Shown one piece after another: positions 7,923 through 15,699 of a DNA stretch of 64,000 bases. Each line of letters starts with the position of its first letter. The stretch's first letter is position 1. The notes below the pieces were generated by a model. That model was not told the DNA's origin. It saw nothing but the letters and a program-made list of their open reading frames with translations, and searched no databases. A program made the position numbers and the translations under genes. The stretch is from DATARH01 sp035604035 (lineage in GTDB: Bacteria; Pseudomonadota; Alphaproteobacteria; ATCC43930; CGMCC-115725): NCBI GenBank assembly GCA_035604035.1, contig DATNJF010000404.1, positions 1 to 64,000 of the forward strand, read 5' to 3'.

Positions 7923-7967
7923 CCCCGACTTCTGTCGGGGTGATTTGAGCGGCTAGCCGCTCAAATC
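7923..7967. terminator. Two further consecutive hairpins past the amidohydrolase stop
   Basis: CCCCGAC (7923-7929) pairs with GTCGGGG (7934-7940). Immediately after, a perfect 26-bp palindrome (7942-7967, half GATTTGAGCGGCT) overlaps the last two bases of the amidohydrolase stop codon. Neither has a T tract. With the hairpin at 7883-7912 they form a triple-hairpin barrier between convergently facing transcription units' ends and the next operon. Confidence 0.5.
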
Positions 7968-9114
7968 AATTCGTCAGACCATAGAATTTGGCGGCGTTTC
8001 CGCAGGTCATCGCGAACTTGATGTCCGCCGGGAGGTGGCTGAACTGGTCGTCGATGTACTTCGCCGATTCCGGCCACACGCCGTCGGGATGCGGGAAGTC
8101 CGAGCCCCACATCAGGGTCTCAACGCCCATATCCTCGATCAGCTTGGTGCCGACGCGGTCGTACTGGAACGTCGCCTTGCACTGGTTGCGCCAGTACTCG
8201 CTCGGCATCTTCTTGAGCTTCAGGTCCTGGTACTGGTCCTTGTACTCGAAATCCATGCGGTCGATGACGTAGGGGATCCAGCCGATACCGCTCTCGCCGA
8301 AGACGACGCGGATGTTCGGGAAACGCTCGAACACCGCCGCGCCCATCAGATCGGTTAGGATCGTCGCCAGCGTCATCTGGAAACGGACCAGCCCGCTATA
8401 GGTCATGCGGCGGGAGACCTCCGGCTCGAGCGTTTTGCGTAGCTCTGGGTCGGTCGCCGGGAAGGTGTGGAAATGCAGCGGCAGCTGCGTCTCGTTGACC
8501 GCCTCCCATAGCGGATCCCACATCGGGTGCCACATCCCCGTCATGTGCCATGAACAGGAAAGCTCGACGCCCTTCATCCCCATCTTCGCGACGCGCCGGA
8601 CTTCGCGCGCGGCGCCCTCGATATTGTTGTAGGGCAGGCAGGCGAGACCGATCATGCGATCGGGGTAGTAGCTGGTGAAGTTGTGCATGAAGTCATTGTA
8701 GATGTGCAGCATCTCGTCGGCCGCTTCCGGGTCTTGCATCTTCGCGCAGGCCGCTAGAATGCCGTAGATGACCTCAGCATCGACGCCGTCGCGGTCCAAG
8801 TCCTTGACCCGCAGATGCGGGTCGCCGGGGCGCCGCAGCCCCTTTTCGAAATAGTCGCGGTAAAGACCGGCCTCGGCCATCTTGTCGGCGCGCAGCTGCT
8901 TGCCCGGGACATGCGGCGTGCCGGTGGCGCCGACTCCGCCACACTGGCCGTAATTGGCGCCATTCTTGTCGGTCCAGACCTCCGTCCCGTCCGCTTGTTT
9001 GGCGACAAACGGCATCAGGTCCCTCAGCTTGCTCGACGCGTTCCGTGTGAACAGGTCGGGCGGCAGCCAGAGCATGTCGAGATGGCAATCGGCCGAAATG
9101 CGCTTGTATTGCAT
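7966..9114 (-). CDS. Amidohydrolase family 2 protein (ACMSD-like TIM-barrel)
   Basis: A 382-residue metal-dependent hydrolase or decarboxylase. The N-terminal metal motif appears as ISADCHLDM instead of the common DxHxH, followed by the central YYPDRMIGLACLPY and LPLHFHTFPA segments. The C-terminal WGSDFPHPDG carries the late Asp/His. This layout matches the amidohydrolase-2 family that includes aminocarboxymuconate-semialdehyde and gamma-resorcylate decarboxylases. The start at 9114 (MQYKRISADCH) puts the metal motif at residues about 7-12; an upstream extension is unconserved. It is divergent from the paa genes, which hints at aromatic catabolism, but the substrate is unknown. Confidence 0.88.
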   Translation of the reverse strand: MQYKRISADCHLDMLWLPPDLFTRNASSKLRDLMPFVAKQADGTEVWTDKNGANYGQCGGVGATGTPHVPGKQLRADKMAEAGLYRDYFEKGLRRPGDPHLRVKDLDRDGVDAEVIYGILAACAKMQDPEAADEMLHIYNDFMHNFTSYYPDRMIGLACLPYNNIEGAAREVRRVAKMGMKGVELSCSWHMTGMWHPMWDPLWEAVNETQLPLHFHTFPATDPELRKTLEPEVSRRMTYSGLVRFQMTLATILTDLMGAAVFERFPNIRVVFGESGIGWIPYVIDRMDFEYKDQYQDLKLKKMPSEYWRNQCKATFQYDRVGTKLIEDMGVETLMWGSDFPHPDGVWPESAKYIDDQFSHLPADIKFAMTCGNAAKFYGLTN

Positions 9115-9267
9115 CAGCTTCGTCTCCCTGCGGCGGGTCGTGGGCGTGACGGATGATAAGCAACCGTCAGCTTCCCTCACTGTATCGCAGCTTCCGGGCG
9201 ATGTCCCCCGGCGATTTCCCGCGATTTTGCCGGGCCGTCATGCGCGGGCGGCACTATATTGAAGCGC

Positions 9268-10224
9268 ATGGATGACGTCGCCCGCCCGCCTGACGACGCA
9301 GCGCGCCTTGAGCGCTTCGAGGCGCGGGTGGCGCGCGAGGACAAGGTCGAACCCAATGACTGGATGCCCGACGCCTATCGCCGGACGCTGATCCGGCAGA
9401 TTTCGCAGCATGCGCACTCGGAAGTTGTCGGCATGTTGCCGGAGGGCAACTGGCTGACCCGGGCGCCGACCCTCAAGCGCAAGGCGATCCTCCTCGCCAA
9501 GGTACAAGACGAGGCCGGACACGGGCTTTATCTCTATGCGGCGACGGAAACGCTCGGCGTCTCGCGCGAGGAGCTGGTCGAGCAGCTGCTGACCGGCGCC
9601 GCCAAGTATTCGTCGATCTTCAACTACCCGACCCTGACCTGGGCCGATGTCGGGGCGATCGGCTGGCTGGTCGATGGCGCCGCGATCATGAACCAGATCC
9701 CGCTCTGCCGCTGCTCCTACGGGCCTTACGCGCGGGCGATGATCCGCATCTGCAAGGAGGAAAGTTTCCACCAGCGCCAGGGCTTCGAGATCATGCTGAC
9801 CTTGAGCCGCGGCACCCAAGAGCAGAAGGCGATGGCGCAGGACGCGCTCGACCGCTGGTGGTGGCCGAGCCTGATGATGTTCGGTCCGCATGACAGCGAC
9901 TCGCCGCATACCGACAACTCGACGCGGTGGAAGATCAAGCGCGTCTCTAACGACGAATTGCGCCAGCGCTTTATCGACGCGACGGTGCCGCAATCGAAGT
10001 ATCTCGGGCTGACGATTCCCGATCCCAAGCTGAAGTTTGACAAGAAGACCGGACACTGGCGCATCGGCGAGATCGACTGGGCCGAGTTCCGCCGCGTCAT
10101 CGCCGGTGACGGGCCGTGCAACCGCGAACGCCTCGCCGACCGTCAGACGGCGCACGACGACGGCGCCTGGGTACGCGACGCGGCGCTGGCCTACGCCGAG
10201 AAGCGACGAAAGCAGGCGGCATGA
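9268..10224 (+). CDS. paaA: 1,2-phenylacetyl-CoA epoxidase, catalytic subunit A
   Basis: PaaA is the di-iron catalytic subunit that converts phenylacetyl-CoA to its ring-1,2-epoxide, the key oxygenation step of aerobic phenylacetate catabolism. The 318-residue sequence has the ferritin-like iron ligands in KVQDEAGHGLYLYAATE and ICKEESFHQRQGFEIM (two E-x-x-H pairs), and the diagnostic DRWWWPSLMMFGPHDSDS region. ATG 9268 was chosen; a TTG at 9259 is in frame. Its stop overlaps the paaB start (ATGA). Confidence 0.97.
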   Translation: MDDVARPPDDAARLERFEARVAREDKVEPNDWMPDAYRRTLIRQISQHAHSEVVGMLPEGNWLTRAPTLKRKAILLAKVQDEAGHGLYLYAATETLGVSREELVEQLLTGAAKYSSIFNYPTLTWADVGAIGWLVDGAAIMNQIPLCRCSYGPYARAMIRICKEESFHQRQGFEIMLTLSRGTQEQKAMAQDALDRWWWPSLMMFGPHDSDSPHTDNSTRWKIKRVSNDELRQRFIDATVPQSKYLGLTIPDPKLKFDKKTGHWRIGEIDWAEFRRVIAGDGPCNRERLADRQTAHDDGAWVRDAALAYAEKRRKQAA

Positions 10225-10508
10225 CCGAAGCCATGATGCCGCTGTGGGAAGTCTTTATTCGGGCCAAGGCGGGGCTGGCGCATCGCCATGTCGGCAGCGT
10301 CCACGCCGCCGACGCGGAGATGGCGCTGCAGGCGGCACGCGATGTCTACACAAGGCGCGGCGAAGGCGTGTCGCTGTGGGTGGTGCCGTCGGCTTCGATC
10401 ACCGCCTCCGACCCCGCCGAAGAGGCCGAACTGTTCGAGCCGGCCACGGCCAAACCCTACCGTCATCCGACCTTCTACACGGTGCCGAAAGAAGTCGGCG
10501 ACATGTGA
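10221..10508 (+). CDS. paaB: 1,2-phenylacetyl-CoA epoxidase subunit B
   Basis: PaaB is the small structural subunit that bridges PaaAC heterodimers in the epoxidase complex. The 95 residues start MTEAMMPLWEVFIRAKAGLAHRHVGS and include ADAEMALQAARDVYTRRGEGVSLWVVP, both hallmarks of PaaB. Length matches the family. It overlaps paaA by four bases and its TGA overlaps the paaC ATG (TGATG). Confidence 0.96.
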   Translation: MTEAMMPLWEVFIRAKAGLAHRHVGSVHAADAEMALQAARDVYTRRGEGVSLWVVPSASITASDPAEEAELFEPATAKPYRHPTFYTVPKEVGDM

Positions 10509-11218
10509 TGGCGGGTGTGCCATTCGATGACGTGCTGGGCCTCGCCGACGACGCGCTGATTCTCGGCCACCGTCTGTCGGAATGGTGCGGGCACGCGCCG
10601 CTGCTGGAAGAGGAGTTATCGCTCGCCAATATCGGGCTCGACCTGATCGGCCAGGCGCGCGCGCTCTACGACTACGCCGGCGCCATCGAAGGCAAGGGCC
10701 GCGATCAGGACGCGCTTGCCTACCTGCGCGATGCGCCGCAATTCCACAACCTGCTATTGGTCGAGCAGCCGAACGGCGACTTCGCGATGACGATTGCCCG
10801 ACAGTTCCTCTACAGCACCTATGCCGCGCCGTTCTGGCGGGCAACAGCGGGGTCGAAGGACACGACGCTCGCCGGCATCGCCGCCACCGCACAGCACGAG
10901 GTCGCGTATCATCTGCGTCATTCCGGCGAATGGCTGGTCCGGCTTGGCGACGGCACCGAGGAGAGCCACCGCCGCGCGCAGGACGCCATCGATTATCTGT
11001 GGCCGTATACCGGCGAGATGCTCGAGGGTGACAACGCCTCGCTACGCCGCGAATGGGACGAGACCGTCGCCGGCGTGCTCGACGAGGCGACCTTGAAACG
11101 CCCCAAGGATGGCTGGATGCAGACCGGCGGGCGGCTGGGCCGGCACTCCGAACACCTCGGCCACATCCTCGCCGCGCTGCAATTCCTCCAGCGCGCCTAC
11201 CCCGGCGCCAGCTGGTAG
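10508..11218 (+). CDS. paaC: 1,2-phenylacetyl-CoA epoxidase subunit C
   Basis: PaaC is the structural partner of PaaA, a ferritin-fold protein lacking a working di-iron centre. The 236-residue product shows LGLADDALILGHRLSEWCGHAP, EEELSLANIGLDLIGQARALYDYAG, and the C-terminal GGRLGRHSEHLGHILAALQFLQRAYPGASW, all typical. The start overlaps the paaB stop, and paaE begins directly after its stop. In many genomes paaD (an iron-sulfur assembly-like DUF59 protein) sits between paaC and paaE; it is absent here. Confidence 0.96.
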   Translation: MAGVPFDDVLGLADDALILGHRLSEWCGHAPLLEEELSLANIGLDLIGQARALYDYAGAIEGKGRDQDALAYLRDAPQFHNLLLVEQPNGDFAMTIARQFLYSTYAAPFWRATAGSKDTTLAGIAATAQHEVAYHLRHSGEWLVRLGDGTEESHRRAQDAIDYLWPYTGEMLEGDNASLRREWDETVAGVLDEATLKRPKDGWMQTGGRLGRHSEHLGHILAALQFLQRAYPGASW

Positions 11219-12289
11219 ATGCCGGCGCCACGCTTCCACAAGTTGACCATCAGCGATGTCCGCCGCGAGACCGACGACGCGGTGTCGCTCGCCTTCGCCG
11301 TGCCGGCCCGTCTGAGGCAGGCGTACGGGTTCCTGCCCGGCCAGTACCTGACCTTGCGCGCGACCATCGGCGGCGAGGACCTCCGCCGCTCCTATTCGAT
11401 CTGCGCGGGCCTCGATGACGGCGAATTGCGGGTTGCGGTAAAGCGAGTCGCCGGCGGCGCGTTTTCGAACTTCGTCCACGACCGGCTCAAACCTGGCGAC
11501 GAAATCGAGGTGATGACCCCGGCCGGGCAGTTCACGCTGCCGCCCTCCGACCGACCGCGCGTCATCGTCGCGGTCGCTTGCGGCTCGGACATCACCCCGG
11601 TCATGTCGCACCTCACGACCGTGCTGGCGCGCGCGCCGGAAAGCCAACTCGTGCTCCTTTATGGCAACCGCACCGGCCGCGACATCATCTTCGCCGAGGC
11701 GTTGGCCGGGTTGAAGGACCGCTATCTCGGCCGCTTCTCGCTCACCCATGTGCTGAGCCGCGAGATGCAGGACCTGCCGGTGCTGCATGGGCGGCTCGAC
11801 CGCGCCCGGATCGAGCTGCTGCTGCACGGCGTGCCGGCGGTCGACCATGCCCTCATCTGCGGCCCGGCCGGGATGATGGACGAGGCCGCGATGGCGTTTG
11901 CGGCGATGGGCCTGCCGCCCGAGCGTATCCACCGCGAATACTTTACCCCCGGCGAGGGCGGCCGTGTCGCCCAGGCGTCGCCGCGACCGGCCACGCCGCA
12001 AGCCGAGCCCGCCGCGATCGCCGAGGTGATCATCGACGGGCGTCATCACGAAGTGCCGCTGCCCGAGGGCATGTCGGTCATCGACGCGGCGCTCGCGCAG
12101 GGCATCGAGCTGCCGTTTTCATGTAAGGGCGGGATGTGCTGCTCGTGCCGCGCCAAGCTCGTTTCCGGCAAGGCTAAGATGGCGGTCAACTATTCGTTGC
12201 AGCCGTGGGAGATCGCGGCCGGGTTCATCCTCACCTGCCAGCTTCGGCCGCTCACCCCTCGCCTGGTGCTCGATTACGACGCGGTTTAG
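11219..12289 (+). CDS. paaE: Phenylacetyl-CoA epoxidase reductase subunit
   Basis: PaaE passes electrons from NADPH through FAD and a 2Fe-2S centre to the PaaA di-iron site. In order: FAD-binding barrel with RRSYSICAG (about residues 57-65), NAD(P)-binding domain with VAVACGSDITPVMSHL and ICGPAGMMDEA, then a C-terminal plant-type ferredoxin domain with CKGGMCCSCRAKLVSG and a final ILTCQ cysteine. The third motif residue is Asp (GSDITP) where GSGITP is usual. The gene abuts paaC and overlaps the convergent paaG-like stop by four bases. Confidence 0.95.
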   Translation: MPAPRFHKLTISDVRRETDDAVSLAFAVPARLRQAYGFLPGQYLTLRATIGGEDLRRSYSICAGLDDGELRVAVKRVAGGAFSNFVHDRLKPGDEIEVMTPAGQFTLPPSDRPRVIVAVACGSDITPVMSHLTTVLARAPESQLVLLYGNRTGRDIIFAEALAGLKDRYLGRFSLTHVLSREMQDLPVLHGRLDRARIELLLHGVPAVDHALICGPAGMMDEAAMAFAAMGLPPERIHREYFTPGEGGRVAQASPRPATPQAEPAAIAEVIIDGRHHEVPLPEGMSVIDAALAQGIELPFSCKGGMCCSCRAKLVSGKAKMAVNYSLQPWEIAAGFILTCQLRPLTPRLVLDYDAV

Positions 12290-13065
12290 CGCCGCCCGGT
12301 GAAATTCGCCGCACGCTTCTCGATAAAGGCGCGCACGCCCTCGGCGTAGTCCGGAGTGTGGCCGGCCTCATCCTGGAGATCGCGTTCGAGGTCGAGCTGC
12401 GTGCCCAGATCGTTGGTCTCCGCCGCGTCGAAGGCGCGCTTGGTCAGCGCGATGCCGATGGTCGCCTGCTTGGCGAGCCGGGCGGCGAGGCTGTGCGCCG
12501 TCTCCATGAGCTTGTCGTCGTCAACCGCCTGCCAGATGAGGCCCCATTCGGCGGCGCGCTCGGCCGGCAACGGCTCGGCGAGGATCGCCAGTGCACGCGC
12601 CCGCGCCGCGCCGACCAGCCTCGGCAGGAACCAGGTGCCACCGCAATCGGGGATCAGGCCGATCCGGGAGAAGGCCTGGATGAAGCTCGCCGACCTCGCC
12701 GCCAGCACGATGTCGCAGGCGAGCGCCAGGTTCGCCCCGGCTCCCGCTGCTACGCCGTTTACCGCGCAGACCACCGGCATTTCGAGGCCGCGCAACGTCC
12801 GCACCAACGCGTTGTAGCGCTCCAGCACCGCCTTCAAATCGGGCGGGCCGCCGTCCTTGACCGCGACGTCGGCCAGATCCTGCCCGGCGCAAAACCCGCG
12901 CCCGGCGCCGGTCAGGAGGATCGCGCGGCACTCGCGATCGGCTTCGGCCTCGGCCAGCGCCGCCATCAGCGCGTGAAACATCTCGGTGTTGAGTGCGTTG
13001 AGCCGGTCCGGCCGGTTGAGGCTGATCTGGTGATAGCCCGGATGCTTTTCTACGAGGACAGTCAT
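12286..13065 (-). CDS. paaG: Enoyl-CoA hydratase/isomerase, PaaG-like
   Basis: PaaG isomerises the ring-1,2-epoxide to the oxepin-CoA in phenylacetate catabolism. The 259-residue crotonase-fold protein has SLNRPDRLNALNTEMFHALMAAL, the oxyanion-hole segments GAGRGFCAGQDLADV and NGVAAGAGANLALACDIVLAA, and FSRIGLIPDCGGTWFLPRLVG. The GFCAGQDL and CGGTWFLPR patterns are those of the PaaG branch (Asp in place of Glu in the active site). It is convergent with paaE, which supports the role, but crotonase paralogs are hard to separate by eye. Confidence 0.8.
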   Translation of the reverse strand: MTVLVEKHPGYHQISLNRPDRLNALNTEMFHALMAALAEAEADRECRAILLTGAGRGFCAGQDLADVAVKDGGPPDLKAVLERYNALVRTLRGLEMPVVCAVNGVAAGAGANLALACDIVLAARSASFIQAFSRIGLIPDCGGTWFLPRLVGAARARALAILAEPLPAERAAEWGLIWQAVDDDKLMETAHSLAARLAKQATIGIALTKRAFDAAETNDLGTQLDLERDLQDEAGHTPDYAEGVRAFIEKRAANFTGRR

Positions 13066-13093
13066 GTCATAGATTCCCCAAAACTGTTTTTCA

Positions 13094-13120
13094 CGCTTCC
13101 CGGCGAAAGCCGGGACCCAC
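13094..13120. repeat. Left 27-bp inverted repeat of the GIY-YIG unit
   Basis: The repeat begins CGCTTCCCGGCGAAAGCCGG and matches the reverse complement of 13446-13472 at 26 of 27 positions. Within it CCCGGC and GCCGGG form a hairpin with a GAAA loop, so each end is itself REP-like. It lies 14 bp upstream of the GIY-YIG start codon. Confidence 0.9.
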
Positions 13121-13134
13121 CTCGGAAATTCGTG

Positions 13135-13419
13135 ATGGCCTTTGTCTACCTGCTCTCAAGCAAACCACGCGGGACGCTATATGTGGGCAGTACCTCCGAC
13201 CTCGTGCGCCGTGTATGGGAGCACAAGATCAAGGCTATTCCGGGTTTTACAGCAAAATACGGCGTCCACCGGCTTGTCTGGTTTGAAATCCACGAGTCGC
13301 TGGCGGCCGCCGCGCAACGGGAACGACGCATCAAGGAATGGAAACGGGTCTGGAAGATTGAATTGATCGAGACGGACAATCCCCATTGGATCGATCTCTA
13401 CCCCAGTCTGTCACCATAA
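13135..13419 (+). CDS. Small GIY-YIG nuclease domain protein
   Basis: A 94-residue stand-alone GIY-YIG endonuclease domain. MAFVYLLSSKPRGTLYVGSTSDL gives the two GIY and YIG-equivalent strands (VYLL and LYVG), followed by RRVWEHK, the catalytic arginine region. FTAKYGVHRLVWFE and QRERRIKEWKR (putative catalytic Glu) complete the domain. No other domain is present. Similar short proteins are very common in alphaproteobacteria; their role is uncertain. The gene lies alone between two inverted repeats, which is discussed as a finding. Confidence 0.9.
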   Translation: MAFVYLLSSKPRGTLYVGSTSDLVRRVWEHKIKAIPGFTAKYGVHRLVWFEIHESLAAAAQRERRIKEWKRVWKIELIETDNPHWIDLYPSLSP

Positions 13420-13445
13420 TCGGGACCCGCTTGAGACGTTGATGA

Positions 13446-13472
13446 GTGGGTCCCGGCTTGCGCCGGGAAGCG
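13446..13472. repeat. Right 27-bp inverted repeat of the GIY-YIG unit
   Basis: This copy starts GTGGGTCCCGGCTTGCGCCG and is the inverted partner of 13094-13120, one mismatch in 27. It starts 27 bp after the GIY-YIG stop codon. No matching target-site duplication was found outside the two repeats. Confidence 0.9.
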
Positions 13473-13495
13473 TAATTTTGTGAAGCGCCTAACGC

Positions 13496-14566
13496 TCACC
13501 CCAACAGCTTCGCAACGCCCAGCTCGCCGGCCATCTTGTCGAGCGCGGCCCTCAGCGAACCGGGGATCGGGATGCCGCTCTTCGTGCGCTCGGCGATGCG
13601 GGCGGCGCGGTCCTCGCCCGGCAGGCGAATGCGATCGAAACCGGGCAGCAAGGCCGAGCCGTGCAGCTGGCGGATGACGTTATCGACCTGGCGCTTGAAC
13701 TGGGTGGGCTCGGCAAAGCGCTTGATGTCGAGGACGCAGATCGCCTGGCCGGTGTTGGTCGGCGTCGTGTCGTCCTTGTTGAAATCGACCACGTCCTCGC
13801 CGTTCGCCGCACCGTTCAGCGTGCCGGCCAAGAGCCCGAACATTAGCGACATCGCCGCGCCCTTGTAGCCGCCGATCGGCAGCAGGAACCCATCGTCGGC
13901 GCGGTTGGGGTCGGTGAGCGGCTGGCCCTTTCGGTCGACCATCCAGCCCTCGGGCATGGTCTTGCCCTGCTGCGCGGCGACCTTGACCTTGCCGTAGGCG
14001 GCGACCGTCGTCGCCATGTCGAGGATGAGCGGCGGCTCCTCCAGCGCCGGCACCGCGATCGCCAGCGGGTTGGTCGAGAGCAACATGTCCACGCCGCCCC
14101 AGGGCGGCAAATGGTTGGCGTTGCCGACCGCGAAATAGATGCCGATCATGTCGTGCGGCACCGGCATCGCGGCATAGACCACGGCGGCGCCGGCATGGTT
14201 GCCGTGCCGCGTCCCGGCCCAGCCGACCCCCTGCGTGCCGGCGATCTCGATCGCGGTCTCGACCGCGCGCGACACGACGAGCGCGCCAAGTCCGTTGTCG
14301 CCGTCGACCAGCGCCGTCCCCGGAGCGGTGCGGTGGACGACGATGTTTGGCCGGGTGTTGATCCCGCCGGTCTGGATGCGGCGGACGTATTGCGGCAGGC
14401 GGAAGACGCCATGCCCATCGGCGCCGGAGATGTCCGATTGCGCCATCAGCTCGGCCGCCTTTTGCGCTTCCTCGGCTGCGATCCCGGCGGCGCGATAGGC
14501 CGAGGCGATGAAGTCGATCAACGCCGCGTGGGAAACGCGCGGCAAAACGGTGGCGTCATCGGGCAT
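13496..14566 (-). CDS. Ldh family (type 2 malate/L-lactate/ureidoglycolate) dehydrogenase
   Basis: A 356-residue NAD(P)-dependent oxidoreductase of the Ldh_2 family, acting on 2-hydroxy acids. Diagnostic segments are SDISGADGHGVFRLPQYV, GVGWAGTRHGNHAGAAVVYA, STNPLAIAVPA and IGGYKGAAMSLMFGLLAGTL. An AGGAGA precedes the ATG at 14566. It is separated by 10 bp from the upstream LLM oxidoreductase gene on the same strand, so the two are likely an operon. Substrate cannot be told from sequence. Confidence 0.9.
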   Translation of the reverse strand: MPDDATVLPRVSHAALIDFIASAYRAAGIAAEEAQKAAELMAQSDISGADGHGVFRLPQYVRRIQTGGINTRPNIVVHRTAPGTALVDGDNGLGALVVSRAVETAIEIAGTQGVGWAGTRHGNHAGAAVVYAAMPVPHDMIGIYFAVGNANHLPPWGGVDMLLSTNPLAIAVPALEEPPLILDMATTVAAYGKVKVAAQQGKTMPEGWMVDRKGQPLTDPNRADDGFLLPIGGYKGAAMSLMFGLLAGTLNGAANGEDVVDFNKDDTTPTNTGQAICVLDIKRFAEPTQFKRQVDNVIRQLHGSALLPGFDRIRLPGEDRAARIAERTKSGIPIPGSLRAALDKMAGELGVAKLLG

Positions 14567-14576
14567 GGTTTTCTCC

Positions 14577-15653
14577 TTAATCGAACGCCGCTTTCACCCG
14601 CGCCCAGTCGTCGAGCGCGGCTTCCTGGCCGGGGACGATTGGGATCACGATCTGGCTCCAGCCGGCGCTGCGCAACGCCTCGACCCGCTGGGTCAGCTCC
14701 TGCTCGGTGGCGGTGAAGGTGGTGCGGCGGATCAGCTCGGCGCTGACGAACTTGCGTTCCTCGGGCTTCACGAAGACGAAATGTCCGCGGTGGTTGGTGA
14801 GATAGCGCGCGTCGGCCGGTTCGAAATGCCGCGCCATCTCGACATAGCCGCGCACCTCGTCGGTGATGCCCTCGGGCGCCTCGACCGCCATCGTGTTTTG
14901 CCAGCCCTGCTGGTCGAGGTCGGCGTGGCGGTGTAGCAGCACCGCGGCGCGTGGCCCCGATTGCGCGATGGCGCGCGGGCTGTCGAGCGGCTCTCCCGGT
15001 TGGAGCACGCAGCCGCACACCCAGGCAGTGGCGTAGAGGTCGTTCGCCGGGCGGCCGGCCTCGGCCCAGCTCTGCTTCATCCCGTCGATCGCGGCGAGCC
15101 CGCCCGGCACGTCCTGGATAAAGCATTTCCATTTGGCGTCGAGTTTGGCGGTCAGTTTCTGTGAGCGCGGGCCATAGGCCGAGACGTGCAACGGGATCGG
15201 GTCCTTGGTGTTGAAGAGCCCGGCATCGGGGTTGAGGAACTTGATCTTGCGCTGTTTGCCCTCGATCTCGGTCTCGACGATCTCGCCGGCGAGCAGGCCG
15301 TAGACCACGCGGATGTATTCCTCCATCTCGGCGAGTTTCATCGCGCCGAGGCCCATCGCGCGCCGGGCCGAAAATCCGGTGCCGATGCCGAAATCGATCC
15401 GGCCGGGCGCGAGGCCGTTCAACGTCGCGAAGGCGTTGGCCGTCACTGCGGCGAGTCGGTTGGAGGGCACCAGCACGCCGGTGCCGAGGCGGATCTCCAT
15501 TGTCTTCACCGCGGCCGCGCCCATCGCGACAAACGGGTCGGCGGTGATCATCTGCGTGTCGTAGAACCAGGCGTGGGTAAAGCCGAGCTCCTCGGCCTTG
15601 AGCGCTGTTTTCCACGCATCGCTCGAGGTGGCGATGCCGATGCCGAAATCCAT
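14577..15653 (-). CDS. LLM-class flavin-dependent oxidoreductase (luciferase-like)
   Basis: A 358-residue TIM-barrel flavoprotein of the bacterial luciferase superfamily. MDFGIGIATSSDAWKTALKAEELGFTHAWFYDTQM is the typical N-terminus, with LGTGVLVPSNRLA, TLNGLAPGRIDFGIGTGFSARRAMG and MEEYIRVVYGLLAGE. The start at 15653 has GGAGGA upstream. The closest pattern is the FMN/F420-dependent 5,10-methylene-H4MPT reductase-like group; most alphaproteobacteria use FMN. It is transcribed with the Ldh-family gene. Substrate unknown. Confidence 0.88.
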   Translation of the reverse strand: MDFGIGIATSSDAWKTALKAEELGFTHAWFYDTQMITADPFVAMGAAAVKTMEIRLGTGVLVPSNRLAAVTANAFATLNGLAPGRIDFGIGTGFSARRAMGLGAMKLAEMEEYIRVVYGLLAGEIVETEIEGKQRKIKFLNPDAGLFNTKDPIPLHVSAYGPRSQKLTAKLDAKWKCFIQDVPGGLAAIDGMKQSWAEAGRPANDLYATAWVCGCVLQPGEPLDSPRAIAQSGPRAAVLLHRHADLDQQGWQNTMAVEAPEGITDEVRGYVEMARHFEPADARYLTNHRGHFVFVKPEERKFVSAELIRRTTFTATEQELTQRVEALRSAGWSQIVIPIVPGQEAALDDWARVKAAFD

Positions 15654-15699
15654 GAGCGTCCTCCCCGTGCCGGTTCGGACAGCATACAATGCGACCGGT

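Noticed and set aside
13081..13490. Target-site duplication flanking the GIY-YIG repeat unit
   Set aside because: The bases outside the left and right inverted repeats do not match each other, so no duplication can be claimed.
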